A DNA stretch of 64,000 nt from Lophius americanus (Eukaryota; Chordata; Actinopteri; Lophiiformes; Lophiidae): NCBI GenBank assembly GCA_037951165.1, contig JBBDHG010000057.1, positions 12,240,001 to 12,304,000 of the forward strand. The letters run 5' to 3'. The notes under the pieces are model-generated. The model did no database searches and had not been told where the DNA came from. It was given only the letters and a program-made list of their open reading frames with translations. The translations under genes were made by a program, and so were the position numbers. Every line of letters starts with the position of its first letter. The stretch's first letter is position 1. Below are positions 1-12,071 of the stretch, piece after piece.

Positions 1-560
1 GCTGCAGTAAGGACAAACTTTCCCTTACTCAAGTTTGTTTTTCCATTTTCCTTCAGGTGGAAATCTCCAATCAATGACGGACAACAGGAGCTCAAGTAGA
101 CAACGAAGAAGAGGGCTCCTTTGAGCGGCAGGAGGAAAGTCTGGAGGAGATGAAAGGAGATGCAACGAAGAAAGACGAGCTACACGTTTGTCATTCTCAG
201 CCTCCGTGATCACAAGCCACCAAACAATGGCTCCTGTGTGCTTATGTATGTGTGTGTGTGAGTGTGTGTGTATCAACTCAGATAAGGCAGAGTACTCTCC
301 GTTTCTCCTCATATCCTCTCTCTTCCCTTGCCCCCTTGTTGATGCTCCTTTTTTTTCCTCCTCTGCTCACTTTGTCTTTGTGCTCAGAGGCCTCTCCCTA
401 GATGAAAGGGAGAGGAGATAAAGCCAGGTAAGAGAGTGCAGGAAGGGAAAAACTGCAGCAAGGAAAGTGATAAGGTGGAAAACAATGAGGGCATTGAGAG
501 CATGTGAACTGCCGTGTGCATATATACACTCCTCAAGGGCAGTGTGTACATGCAGGGCTG
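1..560. other. Unassigned stretch with a short TG tract
   Basis: No recognisable coding sequence. A TG-rich tract lies at about 241-272. A good-looking splice acceptor (pyrimidine run then CAG) ends at 56 and a good donor (CAG/GTAAGAG) follows at 427/428, but all three frames between them contain stops, so at most a non-coding exon could be meant. Confidence 0.5.
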
Positions 561-886
561 AAAGAGGGCAGCAGCCCAGTAGAAGGACCGCTATCCAGTC
601 CTTGGTGTGAGGAGAAAGACGGGGAGCACTGCCAGAACCCTAGAAAATGACCTCCGACGGCCCACTCATGCGCCTGTTACTGACCAAACAGAGAACACCA
701 GAATTGGCAGATTCTCCACTGGCACCAAGTTAACCGAACAGATAAAAGCAGGTGCACACTGCCTCATGTGGCCAGAGTTTGTAGGCAGTGCCTGGCATTG
801 ATACCAATGACTGGCCCTCATGTTCCCCAGACCTGAATACAATTGAGAATCTCTGGGCAGTGTATTTGGGGATGCAACCGTGCTCA
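561..886 (+). mobile_element. Decayed Tc1/mariner-type transposase fragment (copy 1)
   Basis: Remnant of a Tc1-like DDE transposase, an enzyme that cuts and pastes its own element at TA dinucleotides. The clearest block is 809-856, reading DWPSCSPDLNTIENLW, the family signature around the third catalytic acid; the Glu codon is intact at 845-847. Upstream, 600-690 reads RRKTGSTARTLENDL in the region after the paired DNA-binding domain. Between the blocks the frame shifts and most of the catalytic core (first two Asp regions) is missing, so this is a dead, internally deleted copy. A longer relative lies at 62097-63060. No terminal repeat is visible at either end. Confidence 0.82.
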
Positions 887-1266
887 TTTTCCCTTTGGAG
901 ATGTTTCTGATTACATTACATTTTGCAACAGTAAACCTTTTAAGTTTAGCAGCTTCAAGCTGGAATTATCAATTGATAATTGAGAAAAATACATATATAC
1001 ATATATAGGGACTTTCAGTTGACATATATTAGTTTCTTATCCCTGTTTTTGGTTTGCACTCATTTTCATTCAAGCAAGCATTTTTTCCTCTAACTTCTGA
1101 GAAGAATCCAACCCAGTAAGTTAACTGTCTTTCCCATTTGTAGCAGCCCCGGCCTTCCTCTTCTTTTACTGCTGGGTGTGGTTTTCCAATCTGCCCTGCT
1201 TTAGTCATTACACCTTCACCCACCCAACGTCAGTCCAAACACACACCTGCCACCACTATGTGGTTT

Positions 1267-1390
<124 letters not shown>

Positions 1391-3120
1391 TTTTTCCAAG
1401 AAGGTTCAGTGAAATTTTGAATCTTTGAATATGAGTGACATGGCGTCATCCTCCCTTGTCATGTGTATAAGAATGTAAGAGATTTCCATGGCATTAGCAG
1501 CACCTACACACAAAAAAAAGACTTGGTATTGAGCAAAACAAAGTATGGAGAATTGTCACTGAGCATTTCCTTGACCAACGCTTCAGTCCACATGGGTACA
1601 TCCCAAGGATGAGTCTGGTTTGCATGGCATCTATATTTCATGGTTTTATATGTATGTATGTGTACCAGATGGAATACACACTTGTAGACATTCCTGAGGC
1701 GACGGAGGGGGAAAGCACCAGCATTAAAAGCAGATTGTGTATAGATTAAAAAAAACTAAAAAACAAGTACTGACGTGTATATTCACAAAGCAGTATAACT
1801 TAAAATAAATCTTTAGACAGGTTGTCCTTTAAAAATAAAAACGTCTGTCTCCAGTCAATTACATACTATTCTGACTCAAATACCTCGGCTTTACTTAAAT
1901 TTCAAAAATGTAACTTCTGTGACCGATGGTAAGAGAAGAGAAACATAAGCATAAGAGATGAAGGCAGAGTAAAGCAAAGCCTGTGACCATAATTTACAGT
2001 ATTGGCTGCCCTACTTTCAGACAGCGGGCTCCTTCATGCCTTCTGGTGTTTACTGCTCTGTAGAAACAGCAGTACTCTGAGGTTCCTGTACCAGCCTGCA
2101 GGAGGCAGCCAGAGCAAAGATATGCCACCTAAAGGTAACGGTTTATGTCTGTTGAGCATGCAGCAGGAGGAGCTCTCTGCTTGGAGGTTAGGGTAGTAGA
2201 TCAGAGTGTGAAGCAATGGGATATCCATCAACAAGGTCAATCAACAACAGGAGAAATTCAATTTATTCAGTGCATTAAGGAATTAAAAAGAAGTTTACCT
2301 GTGCCCATTGTAACCACAACAGAATTAGTCACAATACAATGTTTTTTTGCAGCAAATACCATTACTTAAAAAAAAATGAAAGGTGCTTGAGAAACTTTGC
2401 ATTCTCCTCTTCCCTTCTCCTAGGGTGCCTGCTTTTACTCTGAACTTCAGTTTTTGGAAGCTCTGTGGTCCTGGAGTCACAAGAAGACGTTCCATATGCA
2501 TGAGTTTTTTGTTGTTTTTTCCTTTGATTCAAATCAAGTTTGAAGTTAAAACAAACTTAATTCACTGTGTTAACAGTATTCTCATGCCGTGGTGGTAAGT
2601 TGAGACGATTTCGATTTTAAATATGATTCTTTTGTAAGAATTAGAACATTTAGCAAATTCGTACTCAAAGGATTCATTTGATTTCCGTCCCGGTATGACC
2701 TGTTGTTTAAACTGCATGAAACCTAATTGCCAGGGGAGCCCAGTTTCTTTATTTTCTACTTACAGACATAGAATTCCTTGAGCTAAAGCAAAAAGATTAT
2801 ATTCACCAGCAACCTGCTAATAGCTCAAAATGCAAACTAATGGAACTTTGTCTTGGGAAAGGTGGCAATTTAATGTTTAAGACAAATTTAGCCTTGTTTA
2901 CACTTACATAAAACAAAGACAGCAACAATGTTATGAATACATTTAGCTTGTTTTTTGGTTGAAACTCGCTAAATTAATGACCAGTGAGGTATTCCAGAAA
3001 GTGGCTTTAGTGGAAACTCTGAGTTTGTAGACCACGAGATGAAGGTATTTCCGTTCAAGACGATAGAGTGAGTTCAAATCTGAGTCAGTTACAATTTTAC
3101 CATGCTATCCGAGCTCCATT
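1391..3120. other. No recognisable feature
   Basis: AT-rich unique-looking DNA. Open frames here (2002-2196, 2145-2369, 2383-2598) are short, overlap one another and carry no motif I recognise. Confidence 0.5.
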
Positions 3121-3300
3121 GATTACGGGTGTAACAATTCATCAATCCCAATCGGTATATTTGTCTGGTGAACAACGATCAAATTGAATCAATATATATC
3201 GTCTTTTTTAACATACGCCTTTATTTTGAAAACATAACCTGAGCAGACCTGCTGTGTTTCCCATACACAGGCTCCCTTCCCTATCAGCACACATACCTGT
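3121..3300. mobile_element. hAT-like repeat, left end (tentative)
   Basis: From 3126 the sequence GGGTGTAACAATTCATC, followed by alternating ATCG/AATCAATATAT, resembles the terminus of a family common in fish (GGGTGTAAC...GATTCATCG). A matching opposite end is at 6490-6652. The assignment rests on resemblance only; no transposase is present. Confidence 0.4.
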
Positions 3301-3917
3301 CTCCCATTGGTCCAATGGGAACAGTAGTTTTCGCTGCAGTTTAATTTTACATTTTTTATTCTGCTCAGTTTGTTTATCCGTCTTGTTCATCACTGCCCCC
3401 GTGACACTTTCACCAAAAGCCGCTGTTGATCACTTTCTATGTTTGACAGCTTTTTTCTCGGCATCATTTCCATAAAAATAATGGCTATAAACGTCCTCTG
3501 TGCGTCTCGTCCAAAGCTAACGGCTAATAACTGGCTAGACTCCATGACTTGCATGATGAAAAATGATTCCACCACCCAACTAATGAAGTTCAACAACTAC
3601 AACACTCCGTAGTGCATATCGGTTATTAAACAACTTGGACTCCTTCGCCGGCCCCCGTTTCCCGTTTCACAGAAGTTGTCGTTCTTTTTTTGCTTATTCC
3701 CGCTTCGATAACTCCATTCTGTCCTTTTGGTCTGACGTGCGCACCGTCGAGTCTCAGACGCGTCATCAGAACGCTGTCGCTCTTCTTGCTAGTGTCACTG
3801 GAGTTTCCTCCATAAAGGTACTCACTGTGCGGGTTAGAAAATTTGAAGTGGATTTCAGTCTTCTTCGGCCAATACAGAGAACTGCCGCTCCATTTAGTAT
3901 TAAACAAATCATGCCTC

Positions 3918-4235
3918 ATACTTGACCACATTCTGGGGAAGTGTCTGGACGTGATGTGCCTTACAGAAACCTGGCAATAAACTTTTTTCGACATTTTGCA
4001 CATCCTCTGCCAATACTATAGTACTTGGAGATATGAACATTCATGTCAACTCCCCTTCCTGTCATTTTGCATCCGATTCTCTCCAAGTACTGGATTGTTT
4101 TAATCTCAGGCAACTTCTTGATGTCCCCACCCACAACATGGGGCACACTCTGGATCTTGTCATCGCTGACTCTGCTCCTCTCAGCAATCTTCTTGTGTAG
4201 GATATGGGTGTGTCCGACCACAGGACCGTCTCCAT
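3918..4235 (+). pseudogene. APE-type endonuclease remnant of the L2-like LINE
   Basis: The endonuclease nicks target DNA to prime reverse transcription. The N-terminal motif LTETWQ lies at 3960-3977 and is followed at once by a stop. The middle of the domain is deleted compared with the copy at 39.3 kb. In another frame GDMNIHV (4027-4047), GHTLDLVIAD (about 4140-4170) and SDHRTV (4213-4230) mark the C-terminal half; GDxNxH and SDH carry catalytic residues of this fold. Stops and the deletion make it non-functional. Confidence 0.85.
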
Positions 4236-4439
4236 GTAATTGTCACTTGTGTCCCCCCTCACCAAGCCCAAACGTCAAATCCACTTCAGTAATTTGAAAA
4301 ACAACAACCCAGAAACCATGACAGTCAATTTCCAACATCTTTTCTCCGCAAACTTTGTATCAGACAATTACTCTGTGGATTTCTACAATAACTCCCTGAG
4401 TAGCATCCTGGATCGTCACGCCACGTAAAACCTAGAACA

Positions 4440-5654
4440 GTCACCTTCTCCCGCTCAGCCCCCTGGTTCACCAGCAAGCTACGGAAAATGAAGGCCGCTG
4501 TGCGTGTCCTTGAGCGGTGTTACAAGGCTTCAGGTCTTACTCTCCACAAGCTAAACTTAAGGGAACACCAAAAGGTCTACTCAAAGTCCCTTACAGAGGC
4601 TCAGTCACTGTTCTACTAGACCATTATCAAAACCAGTTCCGGAAATTCTAAGCAGCTGTTTTCCACTATCAATCATCTTCTTAAACCACAATGTCCCATA
4701 CTTACATAAAATTACAGAAGAGCACTATAATAATTGAATGGCTTTCTTCAAATCGAAAATTGACTCAATCTGTTCTGTCCGTTCTGGTTCCTCCACTCTA
4801 CGCTGATGACACGCAAATCTACATAAAAACTGACACATGTTACTCTGCAGCCTCTCCATCCTCATCGTCATCATCATCTCCCCTGTCAACTCTCCGCGCT
4901 TGTCTGGAGGAGATAAAGGTGTGGATGAAAAACAACTTTCTCCAGTTGAACAGCTCCAAAACCGAAGCAATTTTAATTGGCAACCCCAATCAGACCCATT
5001 CTTCCTCAATAACCAGTATTACCTTCTCTGGTCACGACATTCCCCTCTCTTCATCAGTCACCAACCTCTGCATAAGATTTGACCCTCAATTCACTTTTGA
5101 ATCCCACATCAAACACATCTGCAAGATCTCCTTTCATAGTCTCAAAAATATTTCCAAACTCCGTTCTTCACTCCCCTTAAGTGATGTTGAAAAGCTGGTT
5201 CACGCATTTGTCTCCTCCAGACTGGATTACTGTAACGCACTTCTCATCGGGATCCCTGATAAAAGTCTTCAAAGACTACAATATGTTCAAAACAGTGCTG
5301 CAAGGAACCTTGATAAGAGTTCGTAAACACAAACACATCACCCTCGTTCTTCATTCCCTTCATTGGCTTCCCATCTTCAAAATGATCTCTCTCTTCAATC
5401 ACCAGTGCATCCATGGTAACGCATCCCCCTACCTAAAAGAACTACTCACCCCACTGACCTCAACACGATCCCTCCGTTCTACCCACTCATACTGCCTACT
5501 CCTTCTCCGGACTAAGCTCAGCACCATGAGTGATCAGGCCCTCTGTTCTGCGGCCCCTTGTCTGTGGAATACCCTCCCTGACCATCTGAGGGCTCCACAG
5601 ACGACTAAGACATTTATTAAGGACTTAAAACTTATCTTTCAGCAGAGCCTATAA
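4440..5654 (+). pseudogene. Reverse transcriptase remnant of the L2-like LINE
   Basis: 4440-4660 reads as the segment preceding the RT core (APWFTSKLRKMKAAV and following residues, with an in-frame stop). A deletion then joins EEHYNN/MAFFKSKID (about 4715-4760) to the catalytic box YADDTQIY at 4799-4822, removing RT motifs 1-4. Downstream are LNSSKTEAILIG (about 4945-4980), SRLDYCNALLIG (about 5214-5250), then after one frameshift HSLHWLP (ending 5372) and LWNTLPDHL (about 5562-5588), the typical C-terminal part of L2/CR1-group proteins. The stop is at 5652. The Asp-Asp pair survives but the enzyme cannot fold without its first half. Confidence 0.88.
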
Positions 5655-5812
5655 CTTTAATTAGCATTGTTGCTTTTTGTTCATATTTTTATATAATTAT
5701 TATTATATTTTTTATTTATGCTTTTATCTGCTTTTACCTTGCAGCAATTTGAGATTTGATCAAAATGTATATTGCATTATAAATTAAATGTATTATTATT
5801 TTCATTATTATA

Positions 5813-6330
5813 TAGTGGGAATCAGGATCAAACAATAAACAAGTTTGGTAGTAATAAAGTATTTCACCTAACATATATTTGTCAGTTAAACATAAAAAAG
5901 TGTTTGTTAATGAGAAGCTGAGTTGTAACACAACACAAATAAATAATAATAATATGTTCAGTATACATTAATTATGAGTGGCTGTTTATAGAAATGTCAG
6001 CATATTGTTGTTTCGTTCTCTAGGATGTAAAACACTCAGAGTTTAATACCTCCAAACCATTGAGCACAGCCACTAACAGAACCATTTAAATTAAATCTCA
6101 TGAAATATAACTGTTCATAATTTAAAGGTATTAAGGGATCTTTAATGTTAACTGATAAGGGATAAGGGATAAGGGATAAGATACAAAATTTAGTATCTAA
6201 ACATGAAAAAATGTGTCACTTTACAGTGAAACACACTCTCTCACGCTTTTTTCTTTTTGTTTATTATTTTTTTGTAATTATTATTATTGCTGAAATGCCT
6301 TTAATATTTCAGCCAAAAATGGACCGTCGG
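5813..6330. other. AT-rich spacer with a 7-bp tandem repeat
   Basis: Mostly AT-rich. At 6153-6181 the heptamer GATAAGG is repeated four times. No coding signal seen. Confidence 0.6.
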
Positions 6331-6448
6331 AGTGAATCGTGGGAGTGAGTGTAAGTGTGAGTGGTTGTATGTCTCTATGTGTCGGCCCTGTGATGAACTG
6401 GCTACCCATACTGGGTGTACCCCTCCTCTCGCTCAATGGCAGCTGAGA
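6331..6448 (+). repeat. Teleost interspersed repeat 'T' (distal part)
   Basis: Matches a repeat I know from many teleosts, recognisable here by TCTCTATGTGTCGGCCCTG and GATGAACTGGCTACC followed by GGGTGTACCCC. Other copies are at 7222-7510 (+) and 33960-34200 (-). Its class is unknown to me. Confidence 0.7.
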
Positions 6449-6489
6449 ACATCAAAATAGCTTTATAAATGGAAATGCAACCAATTTTG

Positions 6490-6652
6490 TGAAATGGGTA
6501 CAAAATATCCTCTGAAATCGTTCGCAGGTCCCTGAATCGAATCGAATAGAAATCATATCGAGGCAGACTTTGTGATATCTGCAAATGTCGTATTGTTGTC
6601 CAAAGAATCTATAAGATATCTTACCGTGATGGTCCCGGAGATTTACACCACT
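6490..6652. mobile_element. hAT-like repeat, right end (tentative)
   Basis: GAATCGAATCGAATAG, then ATATCGAGGCAGAC, running to GATTTACACCACTAGGG. Its reverse complement (GTGGTGTAAATC) resembles the GGGTGTAAC left end at 3126. If the pair is genuine, the L2-like LINE and repeat T inserted into one older element. Confidence 0.4.
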
Positions 6653-7221
6653 AGGGCTTATGATAGAATTTGTGCAGGAGTTTAACTCAGAATTAACAAA
6701 CTTATCTAATCTTACTAATTGTTGCCCTATCATCACAAAGACGGGGGTTTTCTTAGAAACACATGAAGTCATGTAATATGATGGATGGATGAAATTGACC
6801 CTTTGTCATGCAAACAGAGCAGAAAAAAATTTTTTACTGAGAAACTCACACTCTGCAGGCTTTGACGTGCCGTTTCCACTGTTGGGGCCTGTGAACGTTT
6901 GAGAAGTAAACAATTTAGGTGCATCAGAGGAACATAACCTTTTAGGTATACCATTGCAAAGGGCGTGCAAGTTCCAAATATTTAGCATCTGAAACTGTGG
7001 TTTTTTGATTCAGTGTAACATTTATGCCTGCTTCCTAGAAGAGGAGAGTAAGCGGAGGGAACCAAAATTACCCTAGAGCACATTTTTCCCCAAGCAGAAG
7101 GTTGATGCACATGGTTTTTTGGCAGAAAGTCTTTGAGTTAGTTCAGTTGTTTCACACATTATCAAAGAGAAAAGCTTTGGTTTCCATCACCATTATGTGA
7201 GGGTGCTTCATACTGTCACAA
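6653..7221. other. No recognisable feature
   Basis: No motif, repeat or convincing frame seen. Confidence 0.5.
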
Positions 7222-7510
7222 AAATATACAGGACATTTGCCTCAACCCGATCAGTTTCGAGGTTCAAATTCACCCCTTACCCTCGAGGCCTTTTTGTGTG
7301 GAGTTTGGATGTTTTCCCTGTGTTTTCGTTGATTCTCCCAAGAAGCTCAGGCTTCCTCCATTATTCCAAAAACATGTAATGTAAGTGGGTTGGTCACTCT
7401 TCATCTACTGGAGAATCATCCACGGTGTACCCCATCCCGTCCAACAAAAACTGGGATAGGCTGCGGCTCCTTGTGACTTTAAAGTGGTTACGAGAACGAG
7501 ATCAATAACA
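7222..7510 (+). repeat. Teleost interspersed repeat 'T' (near complete)
   Basis: Contains the diagnostic GTGTGGAGTTTGGATGTTTT at about 7299, CCAAAAACATG near 7368, and a distal GGGATAGGCTGCGGCTCC at about 7452. It is 5' to 3' relative to the copy at 6331, with a small internal deletion. Confidence 0.72.
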
Positions 7511-8958
7511 TTGCAGCAAATTAATAGGTGCATATCTCTCTACTTTTCAGATAATGAATAGTGCATGGAGTGTACTGATCCAGAAAAATTTACATTTTGC
7601 CTGACAGGCTGGTGGCGTTAAATATGTTTTCAGTCACTCTGGAGGAGGCTAACAGGAGAGCCATTGACCAGTGACCAGCAACTTAAGTAACTTAACTTAA
7701 GTCCATGGGGTTTTTGTCGGGGCAGTTTCTGGGCCAGCATGTTGAATCTTCTGGAGAACCTTAATGTTGCGGTCAAGCCAGTACCGGAACACAACCGAGC
7801 CAGGATTTGCACATGCTCAGGTATCTGGCATAGATTTTGAAGGAACCTGTTGAATAAATTATATTTTGAAATGTTTTTTATGAAAAACAAACTTTTATTG
7901 TTATACAGTATTTTAACCTTGTTAATTGCTGTAAAGTGATTTTTCACTCTGTGATAAGAATTTCCACAAAATAAAATTTCCCTTAAACTTTTGACATAAT
8001 TATTCAGGTGCCGCTTGATTCATGAGTTTTAATCAAACAACCAGTTAAATAATCATCACTTCTGTCAGGTGGTGAGAGCTGCTTATTGTTTTTATTTGGG
8101 TTATGATCATCCTATGATTTCAGTCATAGGACAGTAGCGAAGGTAGTTCATGTATGTATGTGAATTAACAATATTGAACACTTGTGTGTATGACAGGATT
8201 GTGTCACAAAAATTTTATGCAGAAATTGAGATATGGCTCATGGCGCTTCACACCATTTGTTGTCAGATTGTTCATTTATCTCATTGGTATCTGGGACTAT
8301 TACTTTTTGTCAAGAACTTTGGAATTTTGCAAATTTTTCTTTCTTTAATCTCACTCAGTCTCTCCTGTTTGAGTCCTGCACCTTTGGGTCCAAGAAAAAT
8401 GTACTACATATTAATTAAGACTTCAAAATGAGCTTATATTTATAAAAAATAAATAAAAATAAAATAAAAAACGTGGCGTTTATTAGTTTGAACTTTTCAT
8501 ATCTTGTACTGTTTTCAATCATATTTATGTTAAAAAGATTTTGCAAATCATTTATGCAGGGAAGACTTCTTCAGCATTCCCGCAGATAGCAATCTCTCCT
8601 GTATTCCTTCAAGTAAAATGTGACCACCTAGACTTACTGTCAGGTAACTATTTCTGGACTGTTACCACAGCTTTAAGTTCCGCTGTAATCTAGAACAGAA
8701 CCTAACGGATACCAGCCAATTGTTCTGACAGTAGTTCGGAACTGCAGTTTGAGGATTTGAAAATCACCCTCTGAATGCACGTAGTGGTTTGAGGCTTTTA
8801 CAGTAAATTGTACACTTCTTTTTAATGGCAGGATGGAGACCTTCTTAATCTTGGTCTCATGTTTAAAATAAAGATATAAATAAAACTGATTTTCTTTGTC
8901 ATTTTTATAAAAGGAAATCATCTGCCATATTTGCAACTCTTAGGACAGCTGAAGCACA
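7511..8958. other. No recognisable feature
   Basis: AT-rich, with an A-rich run at about 8444-8470. A small inverted repeat (CCTATGA/TCATAGG) lies at 8111-8130. The frames present are short and featureless. Confidence 0.5.
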
Positions 8959-8959
8959 G

Positions 8960-9085
8960 ACATTGTCTACTTGTCAGAAGGTCACTGGTTTTATCTCACG
9001 CCACTGCTATCTCCATGTTGAAGTATCATTTAGTGTGATTCAGAACTTAAATTTGCTCTGGATCATGGCTCCATTGGTGATTCAC
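8960..9085 (+). repeat. tRNA-derived SINE, decayed copy
   Basis: AGAAGGTCACTGG (the B-box region of the tRNA-like head), then the conserved body where a cassette like 'AAGTGTCCTTGGGCAAGATAC' has drifted to GAAGTATCATTTAGTG, then AATTTGCTCTGG and GGCTCCATTGGTG. Same family as 39058, 44188 and 60864. The A box is not recognisable. Confidence 0.6.
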
Positions 9086-10144
9086 CACTGGAGAATGCTG
9101 GTTCGTGTTGTAAAAAGCTGGCGGTGGTAGGCATATAATTGTGGTAGGCATTTAATTGAGGTTCGGTTTTTATTTTTACTATTGTTTTAGTGAAAAAATG
9201 TTTTATTGTTTGTTGCTTCTGCTCGCCATTTTGTCTTTTTGAATCTGCTGTTTTTCTCTGTTCAGCACTTTGATCAACCGGGGTTCTTTAAATGTTCTGA
9301 ATAAATATAAGTGACATTGTCATTGACAGATGAAACATAAATTATCTGAAAAAAAAACATGATGAATTAGCCCTACTGTACATGATTTTCTTCAAAATGT
9401 AGGTTGCCTATAGTGCAGTAAGTTGCCTTGAAAATGTAAGTATATCTTTTTCTTTTTTACAGTGAGGAAGATTTGATCAATGGAAGAAAAAGGTGGTTGA
9501 ATTGTATGTCCACTTCCTTTTTGACCTCATTCAACATCCACATATTATCAACACTGCCTCATCTTGCTGACAGCGACTCTTTGTTGGGGCCTTATAGAAG
9601 TACTTTTTGTTTCTCATGAAACCTCATCATTGTGCTTTGTGATGATAGTCAACAGACGCCACCCAGACGCCAAGCTACTCGGGCTTCCAGAATGACGCCA
9701 TCTCACAGTCCAGTACAGTAACTTAGCTTTGAGCGGTCTTCAGTAGAGATGTAAGCCAAATTATGGAATCTCAGTAAGTAATCTTACTAAGTGTGGCAGC
9801 TGGTTCTGGGTGTCCATTATCTGTTGAGGAACCAAGTGATGGCAATGACTTTCCCTCAATTATCTCACAAGGGACCAGTGACATAATGGAAATATCGGCC
9901 ATGCCAGTAGAAGATGACCCAAAAGCTGACATCATGACATCAGGGCGCATAGAGGGAGCAGAGGAGGAGAAACATGGTTTTATTAGAAATTACAGCACTT
10001 TTATATTCATTTTAAAGAAACATAATGAAAATTAAACTTCTCTTCATCCATAGCAAATTGTGTTGATAGTTTTTTGCATCGTAAGAAATAAATCATCATA
10101 TTTACAAGTCATTACAAAATCTTCTTGTTTAGGTTGTTCCCTTT
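9086..10144. other. Unassigned; holds one acidic open frame
   Basis: A pyrimidine tract ending in ACAG lies at about 9447-9462. An open frame at 9793-10035 encodes an acidic peptide (VEEPSDGNDFPSII, then PVEDDPKADIM). No donor, family motif or partner exon supports it as a gene. Confidence 0.45.
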
Positions 10145-10745
10145 AGGCGTCTCTACAGCGGATTAGATTGTCCCCTTTGTTCTTCCCCATTTTCTCTTTC
10201 CTCACAGCTCCATCTCCAGTATATTTCTGTTATTGTAACCAATCCTCTTCTTCACGTGTCCAAACCATCTCAATCTGGACTCTCTTACTTTGTCTCAAAG
10301 ACGACTATCCTGGGGTGTCTCTGATGTGCTCATTTCAGATCCTGTCTATCTTCATCTTAACATCTTAACATCTTAAAATCTTCAACTCTGCCCCCTCCAG
10401 CTCTGCCATCCGTCTTTTGGTCAGTGTGACCATCTCTAAACAATCCAGCAGAGCTGCTTTCACTGCCATCTTGTAAACCTTTCTCTTCATTCTTGCTGTC
10501 GCTCATCTTCTTCACACAATCCACAAAGCAACCTCTCGCGTCTTTAGCTCTTCTCCTCACTCCTGGTCTGAACAGTTGACCCGAAGTACCTGAACTCCTG
10601 CACCTTCTGCAACTTTACTCCTTGCATCCTTACCATTCTGACTTCCACCCTTTCATTCACACACATCTATTCTGTCTTGCTGCGACTGAACCTTCACTCC
10701 TCTTCTATACAGCGCCTACCTCTACCGCTCCCAGAGAGGCATTTT
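10145..10745 (-). pseudogene. RTE-clade (Rex3-like) LINE, 3' ORF fragment
   Basis: Read on the minus strand this is the C-terminal part of an RTE-type reverse transcriptase protein. Visible blocks are a region like 'GVEVKKVQEFKYLG' near 10600, KRKVYKMAVKAALLDCLE at about 10440-10490, ELEGAELKIL near 10390, and SRLRWFGHVKKR at 10245-10285, followed by MELxGKRK. Order and spacing fit the region after the RT catalytic box in RTE elements. Several stops and frameshifts and no upstream RT core: a 5'-truncated dead copy. A direct 8-bp triplet (TTAACATC) interrupts it at 10358-10383. Confidence 0.82.
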
Positions 10746-11925
10746 GGCTGCAATATACTGTCTATTTCCACTAGGTGGGGTACGTAAGCCTAAACCTAAA
10801 TTCAGGTAGGGTTAGCCTTGACCTTAGGATCCCAAGGATTGTGTATCTTCGTGGTTTTGTGTAAGACTGCTTTTAGCTACAACATTTCATGAGAAAGGAA
10901 ATGAGTATGTGTGACAACATGCCTCCCACTTCTCCTTTTAGGGGCAGAGACTAGAACCGCAGACAATTGTAACTCTCATCTTTTGAAACAACATGGCCTG
11001 GGACGTCCATCTGTTGTAGATCCAGCAAATAAACCTTCACAGCCAGCAGAAACAACCTTCAGCAATGAACATTTATCCCCAAACACACCGTAGATGCACA
11101 CACACACTGAAGCGGAAGAGCCGAGGTGGTGAGCTGAGTGGGTTGCACTGGCATCAAGAGCAGCAGCTGTGAAAACAGTAAGTGATGTGTGGCAGTAAGG
11201 GATGTCAGAGCAGCAAGGAACTATGGGAAACCAATGGCACTTTGATGTAACTTGTATTTCATGTAAGCAACGGGAAAGTGTAAAAGATCATAAGTCAAAA
11301 TGACAGCATGGGAGGTAAAGAGAAATTTTCTAGGTACATTCCCCATGTTGTGATGAAGTGCTGGGCTTCCAGGACCAAAGTCAGACCCCACCCAACCATT
11401 CCTTCCGTCCTCATGCCGGGAAAACACAGCAGAAAGCAGTCAGAGCAAGGTGCAAGATCTGCCAAGTCATACCAGCAGACAGGCTTGTGATGAAAGAGCA
11501 TGAGGTCCAGAAAGGGAAGTATAAATGTTTCTACATGTGTGTATGTGTAAGTGTGTGTGTGAGAAAGAGAGAGCAGGTGGGGAGGTTGAAAAAAATAAAA
11601 ATGAGTCCAGGCCTATTATGTTCTCATTCTTGCCAATTTTTCTGTGACGAGGCAGCATGAGAGGAAACGTTTCGCAATTAAAATTAAAGCGGTTGACTAC
11701 AGTCTGAAGAGTAAATATTGTTGTTCTGGCTCGTCACACACATGTTAGATTTTCCATCACAATAGTTGATGTTAATGAATATCAAATTATTCCATGCTGA
11801 AGCTTGATTTCTGCTGCTGACCGAGCACTACTGGGTGTGTCTACAGTTGGCCGTTAAATCAATGTGAACTTGATCCACATGCTGGTGAGGTTTTCAAAGT
11901 GGGTATCTTTGTGGTAAGTGGTAAG
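10746..11925. other. No recognisable gene; short TG/AG tract
   Basis: A mixed TG/AG microsatellite lies at about 11538-11576. The rest shows no motif I recognise. Confidence 0.5.

Positions 11926-12071
<146 letters not shown>

Larger units (their letters stand above)
3505..5812 (+). mobile_element. L2-clade (Maui-like) LINE, internally deleted copy 1
   Basis: A non-LTR retrotransposon that once encoded an APE-type endonuclease and a reverse transcriptase. Pieces in order: a 5' region with high CpG content (3505-3920); endonuclease remnants (3918-4235); the segment before the RT core (4440-4660); a jump directly to the RT catalytic box (4799); the C-terminal region to a stop at 5652; then a 3' UTR ending in imperfect ATT repeats. 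The RT core before the catalytic box is deleted and several frameshifts are present, so it is inactive. Its 5' part matches, about nine bases in ten by eye, the reverse-oriented copy at 39300-40110. Its 3' tail matches 31595-31820 (-) and 61665-61965 (+). Confidence 0.88.

Noticed and set aside
3626..4003. 125-codon minus-strand frame
   Set aside because: It is the antisense of the L2-like LINE 5' region; both L2 copies support the plus-strand reading of the element.
6153..6181. Interstitial telomere repeat
   Set aside because: The unit is GATAAGG, not TTAGGG.
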